A DNA stretch of 64,000 nt, taken from NCBI RefSeq assembly GCF_900110955.1, contig NZ_FOFR01000008.1, forward strand, positions 124,001-188,000. The letters run 5' to 3'. This DNA comes from Lentzea xinjiangensis (lineage in GTDB: Bacteria; Actinomycetota; Actinomycetes; Mycobacteriales; Pseudonocardiaceae). The notes under the pieces were generated by a model. That model did not search any database. It was not told the origin of the DNA and saw only the letters and a program-made list of their open reading frames with translations. Below, in pieces: positions 1-8,663 of this stretch (within the stretch, counting starts at the first letter, position 1; the number at the start of each line of letters is the position of its first letter). The position numbers and the translations under genes are program-made.

Positions 1-762
1 ACGGCGCGACCGGTGCACGCGGTGAAGAACGTGTCGCTGACCCTGCGCCGGGGCGAGGTGCTGGGCCTCGCCGGGGAGTCCGGCTGCGGCAAGACCACGC
101 TGGCCTACGCGGTCAACCGGCTGCACCGGCCGCCGGCCGAGGTCACGTCCGGGTCCGTCGCCCTGGAGGACGTCGACGTGCTGGCGCTCGGACCGGAGGA
201 GCTGCGGCGGTTCCGCTGGGTCCGGCTCTCCATGGTGTTCCAGGGCGCCATGAACTCGCTGAACCCGGTCACCCCGATCCGGGCGCAGCTGCAGGACGTG
301 CTGCGCACCCACCGGCCGGACCTGTCCGCTTCCGGCCGCGAGCTGCGGTGCGCGGAAGTGCTCCGGCTCGTCGGCGTCGACCCGGCCAGGCTCGGCGCCT
401 ACCCGCACGAGCTGTCCGGCGGGATGCGGCAACGGGTCATGATCGCCATGGCGCTCCTGCTCGACCCGCAGGTCATGATCATGGACGAGCCCACCACCGC
501 GCTCGACGTCCTGGTGCAGCGCGAGATCCTGAACGAGATCAAGCGGCTGCGCGACGAGCTGGGCTTCGCCGTCGTGTTCATCACGCACGACCTGCCGCTG
601 CTGCTGGAGCTCGCCGACCGGATCGCGGTGATGCGCGACGGCGAGGTGGTCGAGCACGCCACCGCGGAGGAGCTGTACCTGCGGCCCCGGCACCCGTACA
701 CCCGTGAGCTGCTGGCGTCGTTCCCCAGCCTGACCGGCGAGCGAGGAGCGCTGCTCAGATGA
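1..762 (+). CDS. Dpp/Opp-type ABC importer ATPase, first of two (5' end outside window)
   Basis: Nucleotide-binding subunit of a peptide/oligosaccharide-type ABC importer acting at the inner face of the membrane. The visible part has Walker A (GESGCGKTT), the signature LSGGMRQRV, Walker B ([12 protein letters not shown]), an H-loop (ITHDL) and the C-terminal HPYTRELL motif typical of DppD/OppD proteins. The frame is open to base 1 and the first in-frame GTG (13) has no ribosome binding site, so the true start probably lies upstream. It overlaps the next ATPase by ATGA. The neighbouring beta-mannosidase suggests that the importer carries manno-oligosaccharides rather than peptides. Dpp-type importers are known to move mannobiose in Thermotoga; the substrate here is inference. 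Confidence 0.9.
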   Translation, partial: TARPVHAVKNVSLTLRRGEVLGLAGESGCGKTTLAYAVNRLHRPPAEVTSGSVALEDVDVLALGPEELRRFRWVRLSMVFQGAMNSLNPVTPIRAQLQDVLRTHRPDLSASGRELRCAEVLRLVGVDPARLGAYPHELSGGMRQRVMIAMALLLDPQVMIMDEPTTALDVLVQREILNEIKRLRDELGFAVVFITHDLPLLLELADRIAVMRDGEVVEHATAEELYLRPRHPYTRELLASFPSLTGERGALLR

Positions 763-1514
763 CCACCCTCGAAGCCCGCGGGCTCACCAAGAGGTTCCAC
801 CGGACCTGCGCGGTCGACGACGTCTCGTTCACCCTCGCACCCGGCCGCACGGTCGCGCTCGTCGGCGGGTCGGGGTCCGGCAAGTCGACGGTCGCGCGGA
901 TGATCGCCCGGCTCATCCGGCCGACGTCCGGGGAGATCGCTCTCACCGGCCAGGACGGCAGGCCCGTTCCTCGGCGGGCGCACCGCGACCACGTGCAGAT
1001 GATCTTCCAGGACCCGTTCGCCTCGCTCAACCCGTTCCACACCGTCGAGCACCACCTGGCGCGGCCGTTGCGGCTGCACGGGCGTTCCGCCACGGAGGTG
1101 CCCGAGCTGCTGGAACGGGTGAGCCTCACCGCGGACCTCGCGCGCCGGCGCCCCCACGAGCTGTCCGGCGGGCAACGGCAACGGGTGGCCATCGCCCGCG
1201 CGCTCGCCCCGGGCGCCAAGGTGATCATCGCGGACGAGCCGGTGTCCATGCTGGACGTCTCCGTCCGGCTGGGCGTGCTCAAGCTGCTCGCCCGGCTGCA
1301 ACGCGAGGAGGACCTCGCCGTCCTCTACATCACGCACGACCTCGCCACCGCACGGCACTTCTCCGACGAGGTCCTCGTGATGCACCGGGGGCGGATCGTC
1401 GAACGCGGCCCGAGCGACGACGTGCTGACGCGTCCGCGAGACCCGTACACCCGGTTGCTGGCCGCCGCCGCACCCGACCCCGAAGCCCGTTTCCGCCAGG
1501 GAGGAAAACCTTGA
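759..1514 (+). CDS. Dpp/Opp-type ABC importer ATPase, second
   Basis: Second ATPase of the same importer, DppF-like, 251 residues. It carries Walker A (GGSGSGKST), signature [15 protein letters not shown], Walker B (VIIADEPVSMLDVS), H-loop (ITHDL) and the C-terminal DPYTRLL motif. The start codon overlaps the stop of the upstream ATPase (ATGA), and its own stop overlaps the TTG start of the beta-mannosidase, so the three genes are translationally coupled. The two ATPases would pair below two permeases that must lie upstream of the window. The product is clear; the substrate is inferred from the glycosidase downstream. Confidence 0.92.
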   Translation: MTTLEARGLTKRFHRTCAVDDVSFTLAPGRTVALVGGSGSGKSTVARMIARLIRPTSGEIALTGQDGRPVPRRAHRDHVQMIFQDPFASLNPFHTVEHHLARPLRLHGRSATEVPELLERVSLTADLARRRPHELSGGQRQRVAIARALAPGAKVIIADEPVSMLDVSVRLGVLKLLARLQREEDLAVLYITHDLATARHFSDEVLVMHRGRIVERGPSDDVLTRPRDPYTRLLAAAAPDPEARFRQGGKP

Positions 1515-4414
1515 TCCGCCAGTACCTGCACGACGGCTGGCAGCTCACCGCGACGACGGCCGAGGTGCCGGACAACGTCAGGGGCAGAACCGTGCCCGCG
1601 ACGGTGCCCGGCAGCACCCACCTCGACCTGCTCGCGTCCGGGCTGATCACCGACCCCTTCCTCGACCAGGCGGAGGCGGAGCTGACCTGGATGCACCGCG
1701 CGGACTGGCGCTACGACACCAGCTTCCTGGCCGCCGCCGTCGCTCCGGGCGAACGAGTCGACCTCGTGTTCGACGGACTGGACACCGTGGCGGCGGTCGA
1801 GCTCAACGGCCACCTGGCCGGGCGGACCGCGAACATGCACCGCGGCTACCGCTTCGACGTGCGGCGGTTCCTCGTGGACGGTGCCAACGAGCTGGCCGTG
1901 TCGTTCTCCTCCGCCCTGACGCACGCGGAGGAGACGCAGGCCGCGCTCGGCCGCAGGGCGCACGTCAACGCGCACCCGTTCAACATGATCCGCAAGATGG
2001 CGTGCAGCTTCGGCTGGGACTGGGGACCGGACCTGCAGACCGCGGGCATCTGGCGGCCGGTCCGGCTGGAGCGCTGGCACACGGCCCGGCTCGCGCGGGT
2101 CCGGCCGGTCGTGACCGTCGCGGGCGACGGTTCCGGCCAGGTCCAGCTGCACGTCGACCTCGAGTGGGCCGACCGGCCCGAGGAGGTGACGCTGCTGATC
2201 ACCGTCGGCGGCTGCCTGCGCACGGTCGCCGTTCCCGCCGGTCAGGAGAGCGTCATCGCCCGCGTCGAGGTGCCCGGCGTCGCGCTGTGGTGGCCCGCCG
2301 GGTACGGCGACCAACCGCTCTACGACCTGGACGTGGTGCTGCACGGGGCAACCGAGCTCGACCGGGTGACGCGGCGGATCGGCTTCCGCACGGTCACCGT
2401 GGACACGACACCCGACGAGACGGGCACGCCGTTCACCGTCGTGGTGAACGACAAGCCCCTGTTCGTCAAGGGCGCCAACTGGATTCCCGACGACCACTTC
2501 CTCACCCGGATCACCCGGGACCGGCTGGCGCGACGGGTGGACCAGGCCGTGGCCGCGCACGTCAACCTGCTGCGCGTGTGGGGTGGTGGAATCTACGAGT
2601 CGGACGACTTCTACGACGTCTGCGACGAACGCGGAGTCCTGGTGTGGCAGGACTTCCCGCTCGCGTGCGCCGCCTACCCCGAGGAGGAGCCGCTGCGCGG
2701 TGAGCTGGAGGCCGAGGCCCGCGAGAACGTCGTGCGCCTGATGTCGCACGCCTCGCTGGCCCTGTGGAACGGCGGCAACGAGAACCTCTGGGGGTTCGCC
2801 GACTGGGGCTGGCCGGACCAGCTCGGCGGCCGCACGTGGGGGCTGGGCTACTACGACGAGCTGCTGCCCGCCGTCGTCGCCGAGCTCGACCCGACCCGGT
2901 TCTACTGCCCCGGCAGTCCGTACAGCCCCGTCGACGGCGTGCACCCCAACGACGAGAACCACGGCACGCGGCACGAGTGGCGCGTCTGGAACGAGGTCGG
3001 CTACCGGCACTACCGCGACCACGTGCCCCGCTTCTGCGCGGAGTTCGGCTTCCAGGGCCCGCCGACCTGGGCGACGCTCACGCGGTGGATCCACGACCGG
3101 CCGCTCACCCCGTACTCGCCGAGCTTCCGCGCGCACCAGAAAGCCGAGGACGGCGGCGGCAAGCTCGACCGCGGCCTCGCGGCGCACCTGCCGGTCCCGC
3201 GCGACTTCCCCGGCTGGCACTGGGCGACGCAGCTCAACCAGGCGCGAGCGGTGACCTTCGGCGTCGAGCACTTCCGCTCCTGGTGGCCGCGCACGGCCGG
3301 GGCGGTCGTCTGGCAGCTCAACGACTGCTGGCCGGTCACGTCCTGGGCGGCGATCGACGGCGAGGACCGGCTGAAGCCGCTGTGGTACGGGCTGCGGCAC
3401 GCCTTCGCACCCCGCCTGCTCACCTTCCAGCCGCGCGGCGACCGGCTCGTGCTCATCGCCGTGAACGACCACGACGAACCGTGGGACGCCCACCTCACCC
3501 TTGATCGGCAGACGTTCCGGGGCGTCACGCTGCACCTGACTAGACTGCGCCGGACGGTGGCACCCCGGTCTGCGCTCGTGCTGGACCTGGACGAGGACCT
3601 GCTCGAGCCGGTGCACGAGGACGCGGAGGTGGTGGTGGCGACGACCGCGGAAGCCCGCGCGATACTCCCGTTCCGCGAGGACCCCGGCCTGTCCTACGAC
3701 CCGCACCCCCTCACCGCCCGAGCCGAAGCCGTGCACGGCGGCTACGAGGTCGAGGTGCGCGCCGAGTCGTTCGCGCGGGACGTGGCGGTCCTCGCGGACC
3801 GGGTCGCGCCCGACGCGGTGGTCGACGACATGCTGGTGCCGATGCTCGCCGGGGAGGTCCGCGTGTTCCACATCCGCACGGACGCGGTCGTCGACCCGGC
3901 GGCCTTCACCGATCCGCTCGTCCTGCGCTGTGCCAACGACCTCCACGCCGATGACGCCGGCGGGCCCGGGGCCGACGGCTTCCGCACCGGCAGCTCCGGG
4001 GCCGACGGCTGCAACTGCCGTGTCAACGGCCTCGACGCCGCCGACCCTGGCAGCGGCGACTCGCGCGCCGACAACGGCCCCGGCGCCAACGGCCCCCGCG
4101 CCAACGATGCTGACGCCGACGACCCCGGCGCCAACGACCCTGACACCGACGGTGCCGAGGCCGTCGGCCCAGGCGCCAACGGCCTCGGCACCGACGACTC
4201 CCACGCCGACAACGCCCCGCACGCCAACAATTCCGGCGCCGACGGCCTCCACGGCCACAACCTCCGCGCCAACGGCCCGGACACCAACGCCTCTGGCACC
4301 GGCGACCCGCGCGCCGACGACCCCGGCGCCGACCACCCCAGCGCCAACCACTCCGAAGCCACCGACGCCACCCACCCCCGCGACGCCCCCAGGGCGGTGC
4401 CCGGTGCCGGCTGA
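1511..4414 (+). CDS. GH2 beta-mannosidase with a low-complexity C-terminal tail
   Basis: Predicted cytoplasmic exo-beta-mannosidase that cleaves beta-1,4-linked mannose from short imported oligosaccharides. Residues 1-811 are a normal GH2 enzyme: jelly-roll domain, Ig-like domain and TIM barrel with WNGGNEN (acid/base Glu424) and FCAEFGFQG (nucleophile Glu511). The 87-residue spacing fits known bacterial beta-mannosidases such as Cellulomonas fimi Man2A (Glu429/Glu519). No signal peptide is seen. The start is TTG at 1511, directly after AGGGAGGAAAACC and overlapping the previous stop. The usual family C-terminus falls near LRCANDL (808-811). The remaining 156 residues are Gly/Ala/Asp/Asn-rich pentapeptide-like units encoded by a 15-bp minisatellite, and are probably not part of the enzyme fold. 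Confidence 0.9.
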   Translation: MIRQYLHDGWQLTATTAEVPDNVRGRTVPATVPGSTHLDLLASGLITDPFLDQAEAELTWMHRADWRYDTSFLAAAVAPGERVDLVFDGLDTVAAVELNGHLAGRTANMHRGYRFDVRRFLVDGANELAVSFSSALTHAEETQAALGRRAHVNAHPFNMIRKMACSFGWDWGPDLQTAGIWRPVRLERWHTARLARVRPVVTVAGDGSGQVQLHVDLEWADRPEEVTLLITVGGCLRTVAVPAGQESVIARVEVPGVALWWPAGYGDQPLYDLDVVLHGATELDRVTRRIGFRTVTVDTTPDETGTPFTVVVNDKPLFVKGANWIPDDHFLTRITRDRLARRVDQAVAAHVNLLRVWGGGIYESDDFYDVCDERGVLVWQDFPLACAAYPEEEPLRGELEAEARENVVRLMSHASLALWNGGNENLWGFADWGWPDQLGGRTWGLGYYDELLPAVVAELDPTRFYCPGSPYSPVDGVHPNDENHGTRHEWRVWNEVGYRHYRDHVPRFCAEFGFQGPPTWATLTRWIHDRPLTPYSPSFRAHQKAEDGGGKLDRGLAAHLPVPRDFPGWHWATQLNQARAVTFGVEHFRSWWPRTAGAVVWQLNDCWPVTSWAAIDGEDRLKPLWYGLRHAFAPRLLTFQPRGDRLVLIAVNDHDEPWDAHLTLDRQTFRGVTLHLTRLRRTVAPRSALVLDLDEDLLEPVHEDAEVVVATTAEARAILPFREDPGLSYDPHPLTARAEAVHGGYEVEVRAESFARDVAVLADRVAPDAVVDDMLVPMLAGEVRVFHIRTDAVVDPAAFTDPLVLRCANDLHADDAGGPGADGFRTGSSGADGCNCRVNGLDAADPGSGDSRADNGPGANGPRANDADADDPGANDPDTDGAEAVGPGANGLGTDDSHADNAPHANNSGADGLHGHNLRANGPDTNASGTGDPRADDPGADHPSANHSEATDATHPRDAPRAVPGAG
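3937..4375. repeat. 15-bp imperfect minisatellite at the mannosidase/LacI junction
   Basis: About 29 imperfect tandem units of 15 bp, consensus GRCCCCGGCGCCRAC. All three informative frames stay open. The mannosidase frame gives units such as PGANG, PRAND and PGADD; the next frame gives Pro/Thr-rich units such as PTTPA; the reverse strand gives elastin-like units such as VVGAG. The array begins at the end of the conserved GH2 sequence and ends just before the LacI sensor domain, so it occupies the place where a LacI helix-turn-helix would be encoded. Unit boundaries were assigned by eye, so the ends are approximate. Confidence 0.85.
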
Positions 4415-5282
4415 CCCGGCGGGCGCGGTCGGGCTGGTGCTGGCCCGGCCCGCCCGGTTGCTCGGCGTGGAGCCGTTCTTCATGGAGTTCATCGCCGGGA
4501 TCGAGGAAGGGCTCGCCGAGCGCGACCTGTCCGTGCTGCTGCACGTGGTGGCGGACCACGAAGCCGAGATCGCCGCCTACCACCGGTGGGCGGGGCGCGG
4601 GCTGGTCGACGCGGTGGTGGTGGTCAACCCCGTGGCCGACGACCCGCGCCCGGCGGTGGTGCGCGACCTCGGCCTGCCGGCGGTCGTCGTCGGCGACGAC
4701 CCGCACCTGCCCTGCGTCCGCACCGACCACGCCGGGCCGGTCGCCGAGGTGCTCGGCCACCTGCTCGACCTCGGCCACCGGCGCATCGCGCGGGTCACCG
4801 GTCCCGGTGCCCTGCTGCACACGCGGGCGCGCACGGACGCGATGGTCGCGAGGTGTGCCGCGGCCGGGGTCGAGCCGGTGGTCGTCGAGGGCGACTACTC
4901 CGAGGAGGCGGGGGCGAAGCTCACGGCGGCGCTGCTGTCGCGTCCGGCTCCTCCCACCGCGATCCTCTACGACAACGACGTGATGGCGGTGGCCGGGCTC
5001 GCGGCGGCCGTGGAGCTCGGGGTCGAGGTCCCCGCCCGGCTCAGCCTCGTGGCGTGGGACGACTCGACGCTGTGCCGGCTCACCTCCCCGGCGCTCACCA
5101 CGATGAGCGTCGACGTGCACCGGTTCGGGGTGTCGGTGGCGGAGTCGGTGCTCGAACGCGTCGACGGCGTGGCCGTGACGCCGCGCTGGTCGCCCACCGC
5201 CCACTACCTCCAGCGCGGCACGACAGCACCCGCACCGTCCGATGAGGACCGTGCGGGCAGCTCACCTCCACCGCTCTTGTGA
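4404..5282 (+). CDS. LacI-family sensor domain lacking the N-terminal HTH
   Basis: About 292 residues matching only the periplasmic-binding-protein-like effector domain of LacI/GalR regulators: GAVGLVLARPARLLGVEPFFMEFIAG at the start of the domain, then LGHRRIARVTGP, ILYDNDVMAVAG and the LSLVAWDDS and TSPALTTMSVD signatures, ending in a typical HYLQRGTTAP tail. The roughly 60-residue DNA-binding domain and hinge are absent. The same frame runs upstream through Pro/Thr-rich minisatellite sequence with no HTH remnant. The GTG at 4404 is preceded by AGGGCGG at 4391 and overlaps the mannosidase stop. The product is either a sugar-binding protein without DNA-binding ability or a decaying regulator. 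The start is inferred; the missing HTH is seen directly. Confidence 0.75.
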   Translation: MPADPAGAVGLVLARPARLLGVEPFFMEFIAGIEEGLAERDLSVLLHVVADHEAEIAAYHRWAGRGLVDAVVVVNPVADDPRPAVVRDLGLPAVVVGDDPHLPCVRTDHAGPVAEVLGHLLDLGHRRIARVTGPGALLHTRARTDAMVARCAAAGVEPVVVEGDYSEEAGAKLTAALLSRPAPPTAILYDNDVMAVAGLAAAVELGVEVPARLSLVAWDDSTLCRLTSPALTTMSVDVHRFGVSVAESVLERVDGVAVTPRWSPTAHYLQRGTTAPAPSDEDRAGSSPPPLL

Positions 5283-5290
5283 GCGCTAAC
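5279..5290. promoter_or_regulatory. LacI-type operator half of an inverted pair
   Basis: GTGAGCGCTAAC, overlapping the stop of the HTH-less LacI gene. It has the AGCGCT centre typical of LacI/GalR operators, and its exact reverse complement lies at 5378-5389, so the two sites bracket the promoter region of the GH127 gene. Confidence 0.55.
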
Positions 5291-5371
5291 ACCGTCTAAC
5301 GTCGCCAGGCGTTTGCCAAGCACCCGACTGCCGTAATCAGCCTGACGCGGGCCAACATTCACGACCTGCGG

Positions 5372-5389
5372 GCTAACGTTAGCGCTCAC
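5372..5389. promoter_or_regulatory. LacI-type operator with embedded palindrome
   Basis: GCTAACGTTAGC (5372-5383) is a perfect 12-bp palindrome. It overlaps GTTAGCGCTCAC (5378-5389), the exact inverse of the upstream site. The pair sits about 150 bp before the start of the GH127 gene and could support looping by a LacI-family protein. The adjacent LacI protein has no HTH, so any binder must be encoded elsewhere. Confidence 0.55.
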
Positions 5390-5537
5390 ATTTAGCATTG
5401 ACCGGGTGTCGGCGGCGTGGCTACATTCCGCTGCGGGGCCGCAACGGTGCGGCACCGACGGCAGCGGATCCCGGTGCTCGTGACGAGGTCGCGACCGCGT
5501 TCCCGGACCCGCCGTCTCGCCGAGCTCTGGAGCATCC

Positions 5538-7853
5538 ATGTCCTCATCGCCGAGTCGACGCAGGCTCTTCCAAGCCGCGGGGGTGGCCGCCGTCGCGACC
5601 GCGACGCCGTCACTGGTGGCGGGGTCGGCGCAGGCGGCCTCGGTGCCCCCTGTCCGCGCCGACGCCGGGGTGTCGGCCTTCGCGTTCGACCTGTCCGAGG
5701 TCCGGCTGACGCCCGGCCGGTGGCTCGACAACCAGAACCGGACGCTGTCCTACCTGCGGTTCGTCGACGTGAACCGGCTGCTCTACAACTTCCGCGCCAA
5801 CCACCGGCTGTCCACCGGCGGCGCTGCGGCGCTGGGCGGCTGGGAAGCGCCGAACTTCCCGTTCCGCACGCACAGCCAGGGCCACTTCCTCACCGCCTGG
5901 GCCCAGGCGTGGGCGGTCCTGGGTGACACGACGTGCCGGGACAAGGCCAACCACATGGTGGCCGAGCTCGCCAAGTGCCAGGCGAACAACGCGGCGGCCG
6001 GGTTCACCGCCGGCTACCTGTCGGGTTTCCCGGAGTCGGACTTCGACGCGATGGAGGCCGGTTCGCCCAAAGCCGTGTCTTACTACGCCATGCACAAGAC
6101 CCTCGCCGGGCTGTTGGACGTGTGGCGGCACATGGGCAACACCCAGGCACGCGACGTGCTCCTGCGCCTCGCCGGGTGGGTGGACTGGCGCACGGCCCGG
6201 CTGTCCTACAGCCGGATGCAGAGCGTCCTGGGCACCGAGTTCGGCGGCATGAACGCGGTGCTCGCGGACCTGTACCAGCAGACGGGCGACTCCCGCTGGC
6301 TGGCGGCGGCACAGCGGTTCGACCACGCCGCGGTCTTCGACCCGCTCGCCGCGAACCAGGACCGGCTGGCCGGCCTGCACGCCAACACCCAGGTGCCGAA
6401 GTGGATCGGCGCGGCCCGCGAGTACAAGGCCACCGGAACGACCCGCTACCGCGACATCGCGAGCAACGCCTGGAACATCACCGTCGGCGCGCACACCTAC
6501 GTCATCGGCGGCAACAGCCAGGCGGAGCACTTCCGCGCGCCCAACGCCATCGCCGCCTACCTCAGCACCGACGCCTGCGAGGCGTGCAACACCTACAACA
6601 TGCTCAAGCTGACCCGCGAGCTGTGGCTGACCGACCCCGGCCGGGCCGCCTACTTCGACTACTACGAGCGCGCCCTGCTCAACCACCTGATCGGACAGCA
6701 GAACCCGGCGGACCCCCACGGCCACATCTGCTACTTCACCGGCCTCAACCCTGGCCACCGGCGGGGCAACACCGGTCCCGCGTGGGGCGGCGGCAACTGG
6801 AGCACGGACTACACCACGTTCTGGTGCTGCCAGGGCACCGGGCTGGAGACCAACACCAAGCTCGCCGACTCCATCTACTTCCACAGCGGCACCACGCTCA
6901 CGGTGAACCTCTACACGCCGTCGGTGCTGACGTGGACGTCCCGCGGCATCACGGTCACGCAGAGCACGACCTACCCGGCGAGCGACACCACGACGCTGAC
7001 CGTCACCGGCAACGCCGGCGGGTCGTGGACGATGCGGTTCCGCATCCCCGCCTGGACGTCCGGCGCGACCATCAGCGTCAACGGCGTCGCGCAGAACGTG
7101 GCGGCCACACCGGGTACCTACGCGTCGCTGACGCGGTCGTGGACTTCCGGCGACGTGGTGACGTTGCGGCTGCCGATGCGCGTGATCGTCCAGCCCTCCA
7201 ACGACAACGCCAACGTCGTCGCGCTGACCTACGGCCCGGCCGTGCTCGCGGGCAACTACGGCAACACGAGCCTGCCGCGGCTGCCTTCGCTGGACGTCAA
7301 CTCCGTCACCCGCAGCAGCACGTCGTCCCTGGCGTTCACCGCGACGGCGAACGGGACGCGGGTGAACCTCGGGCCGTTCCACGACGCCCACGGTTTCAAC
7401 TACACGGTCTACTGGAGCATCGGCGGTGGCGGCACGACGAGCTACCGGCTGGTCAACGCCGGCACCGGCATGGTGCTGGGCATCCAGGACATGTCCACCG
7501 CGGACGGCGGCCTGGCCGTGCAGTGGCACGACAGCGGCACCGCCGACCACAACTGGCAGCTCATCACCGACGGGTCCGACGTCCGGCTGCGCAACGTGCA
7601 CAGCGGCAAGGTGCTCGGCGTGGAGAACATGTCCACCGCCGACAACGCCCGTGTCCTGCAGTGGTCGGACACCGGCACCGCGGACCACCGGTGGACGTTG
7701 ATCGCGAACGGCGACGGCACCCACAAGGTCCGCAACGCCCACAGCGGCAAGCTGCTCGGCGTCCTCAACGGCTCCACCGGCGCCGGTGCCCAGGTCGTGC
7801 AGGACTCGGACAACGGCACGGCGGACAACCGCTGGCGCCTGGTGGCCAACTGA
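5538..7853 (+). CDS. Secreted GH127 beta-L-arabinofuranosidase with ricin-type lectin domain
   Basis: Predicted extracellular enzyme releasing beta-L-arabinofuranose from plant glycans. The N-terminus is a Tat signal (SRRRLFQAAGVAAVA..., cleavage near AQA). The GH127/DUF1680 catalytic part spans about residues 45-610. Glu348, Cys350, Cys430 and Cys431 (CEACNTYN and FWCCQGTG) line up with the zinc ligands and Cys nucleophile of Bifidobacterium HypBA1 (Glu338, Cys340, Cys417, Cys418), and Glu330 is the likely acid/base. A ricin-B-like beta-trefoil (about 635-771) holds three repeats around GKVLGVENMSTADN and QWSDTGTADHRW. The start ATG follows GGAG at 5529. The LacI-type sites upstream suggest sugar control. 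The active-site assignment comes from motif alignment, not a structure. Confidence 0.9.
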   Translation: MSSSPSRRRLFQAAGVAAVATATPSLVAGSAQAASVPPVRADAGVSAFAFDLSEVRLTPGRWLDNQNRTLSYLRFVDVNRLLYNFRANHRLSTGGAAALGGWEAPNFPFRTHSQGHFLTAWAQAWAVLGDTTCRDKANHMVAELAKCQANNAAAGFTAGYLSGFPESDFDAMEAGSPKAVSYYAMHKTLAGLLDVWRHMGNTQARDVLLRLAGWVDWRTARLSYSRMQSVLGTEFGGMNAVLADLYQQTGDSRWLAAAQRFDHAAVFDPLAANQDRLAGLHANTQVPKWIGAAREYKATGTTRYRDIASNAWNITVGAHTYVIGGNSQAEHFRAPNAIAAYLSTDACEACNTYNMLKLTRELWLTDPGRAAYFDYYERALLNHLIGQQNPADPHGHICYFTGLNPGHRRGNTGPAWGGGNWSTDYTTFWCCQGTGLETNTKLADSIYFHSGTTLTVNLYTPSVLTWTSRGITVTQSTTYPASDTTTLTVTGNAGGSWTMRFRIPAWTSGATISVNGVAQNVAATPGTYASLTRSWTSGDVVTLRLPMRVIVQPSNDNANVVALTYGPAVLAGNYGNTSLPRLPSLDVNSVTRSSTSSLAFTATANGTRVNLGPFHDAHGFNYTVYWSIGGGGTTSYRLVNAGTGMVLGIQDMSTADGGLAVQWHDSGTADHNWQLITDGSDVRLRNVHSGKVLGVENMSTADNARVLQWSDTGTADHRWTLIANGDGTHKVRNAHSGKLLGVLNGSTGAGAQVVQDSDNGTADNRWRLVAN

Positions 7854-7896
7854 CAACGCCAACTGACAACGCCAACTGACGATGCCAACTGACGAC
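7845..7896. repeat. 13-bp tandem repeat, four copies, carrying repeated stop codons
   Basis: Four head-to-tail copies of GCCAACTGACAAC, the last two diverging at the end. The first copy contains the GH127 stop codon, and each further copy repeats the CTGA motif in a shifted frame because the unit is 13 bp. The array runs into the terminator hairpin. Confidence 0.85.
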
Positions 7897-7939
7897 GTGG
7901 TGCGTGCCCCCGGTGAGGTCCGGGGGCACGCACCACGTC
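7894..7939. terminator. Bidirectional terminator hairpin between convergent genes
   Basis: Perfect 20-bp stem: left arm 7894-7913, right arm 7920-7939, with loop TGAGGT. It lies between the ends of the GH127 gene and the oppositely oriented LPMO gene and would stop transcription from both sides. There is no strong T tract, as is usual in actinomycetes. Confidence 0.85.
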
Positions 7940-7955
7940 AGGACTGACTGACTTC

Positions 7956-8618
7956 CTAGCCGAAGTTCACGTCACTGCACCACATGTACGTCTGGTCCAG
8001 GTGCGAGGCCTGCCAGATCGTGAACACGATGTGGTGGCCCCGGTAGGAGCCGTTGGTCTGGACGTTGAACCTGATGTCCTTGGCAGGGGCGAACCTGCCG
8101 GTCGTCGTGACCAGGTCGAGGTTGCCCCAGCCCAGGCGCTGGGTGGTGGGGTCGAACCCGTTCTTGCTCACGTAGACCCGGAAGTAGTCGGCACCGTGAC
8201 TGGCCTGGTCGTGCAGGTGCATCTCGAAGTTGCTGCCCACGCTCCTGGTCTTCCAGGCACCGGGGTTGTTCAGCGAGTTGTTGCGGGACAGGGCGTTGCT
8301 GCAGAGCTGACCGTCCGGAGTGGACCCCTGGAAGTTGCCCCTGAGTCCGTCCCGCAGCGCGCTCATCCAGTTCCACATGGTGTCGGCGTTGGCCTGGAAG
8401 GCCTGCCAGCACATGGGGTCCTGCTGCTGCATCGCGGGATTGGTGTGCTGACTGCCCCACGTCTGCCAGCACTGGTAGGCGCGCGTGGGCGGGCCGACGA
8501 TCGTGCCGTGCGCCGAGGCAGTGGGGGTCCACAGGAACGTGCAGACCAGCACGCTGACGATCAAAGCGATCAAGCCCCGTCGTCTGGTGGTGGACCCGAG
8601 GGTGCTGCGCGTGTGCAT
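7956..8618 (-). CDS. Secreted AA10 lytic polysaccharide monooxygenase
   Basis: Single-domain copper enzyme predicted to cleave crystalline cellulose or chitin oxidatively outside the cell. A signal peptide ends in TASA, so the mature protein begins with HGTIVGPPTRAYQCW; this His (residue 37) is the first ligand of the copper histidine brace. The second ligand is the His of DQASHGADYFRVY, and IVFTIWQASHLDQTYMWCSDVNF is the typical C-terminal core. Even Cys spacing suggests two disulfides. ATG 8618 is chosen over TTG 8624 because GGAGG lies 7 bp before it. No carbohydrate-binding module is present. The CebR-like box in its promoter suggests cello-oligosaccharide control, and so cellulose as the likely substrate; this last point is inference. 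Confidence 0.92.
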   Translation of the reverse strand: MHTRSTLGSTTRRRGLIALIVSVLVCTFLWTPTASAHGTIVGPPTRAYQCWQTWGSQHTNPAMQQQDPMCWQAFQANADTMWNWMSALRDGLRGNFQGSTPDGQLCSNALSRNNSLNNPGAWKTRSVGSNFEMHLHDQASHGADYFRVYVSKNGFDPTTQRLGWGNLDLVTTTGRFAPAKDIRFNVQTNGSYRGHHIVFTIWQASHLDQTYMWCSDVNFG

Positions 8619-8663
8619 GTACAAGCCTCCGTTCTCCGGTGTCGAACAGCGGCGGCGGCGGAA

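Noticed and set aside
3930-4403. Upstream extension of the LacI frame from 3930
   Set aside because: The extension is Pro/Thr repeat with no ribosome binding site or HTH. The GTG at 4404 with AGGGCGG is a better start, although read-in cannot be excluded.
1325-4492. 1,055-codon reverse-strand open frame over the beta-mannosidase
   Set aside because: Antisense shadow of a high-GC gene. The translation has no family match apart from the elastin-like repeat produced by the minisatellite.
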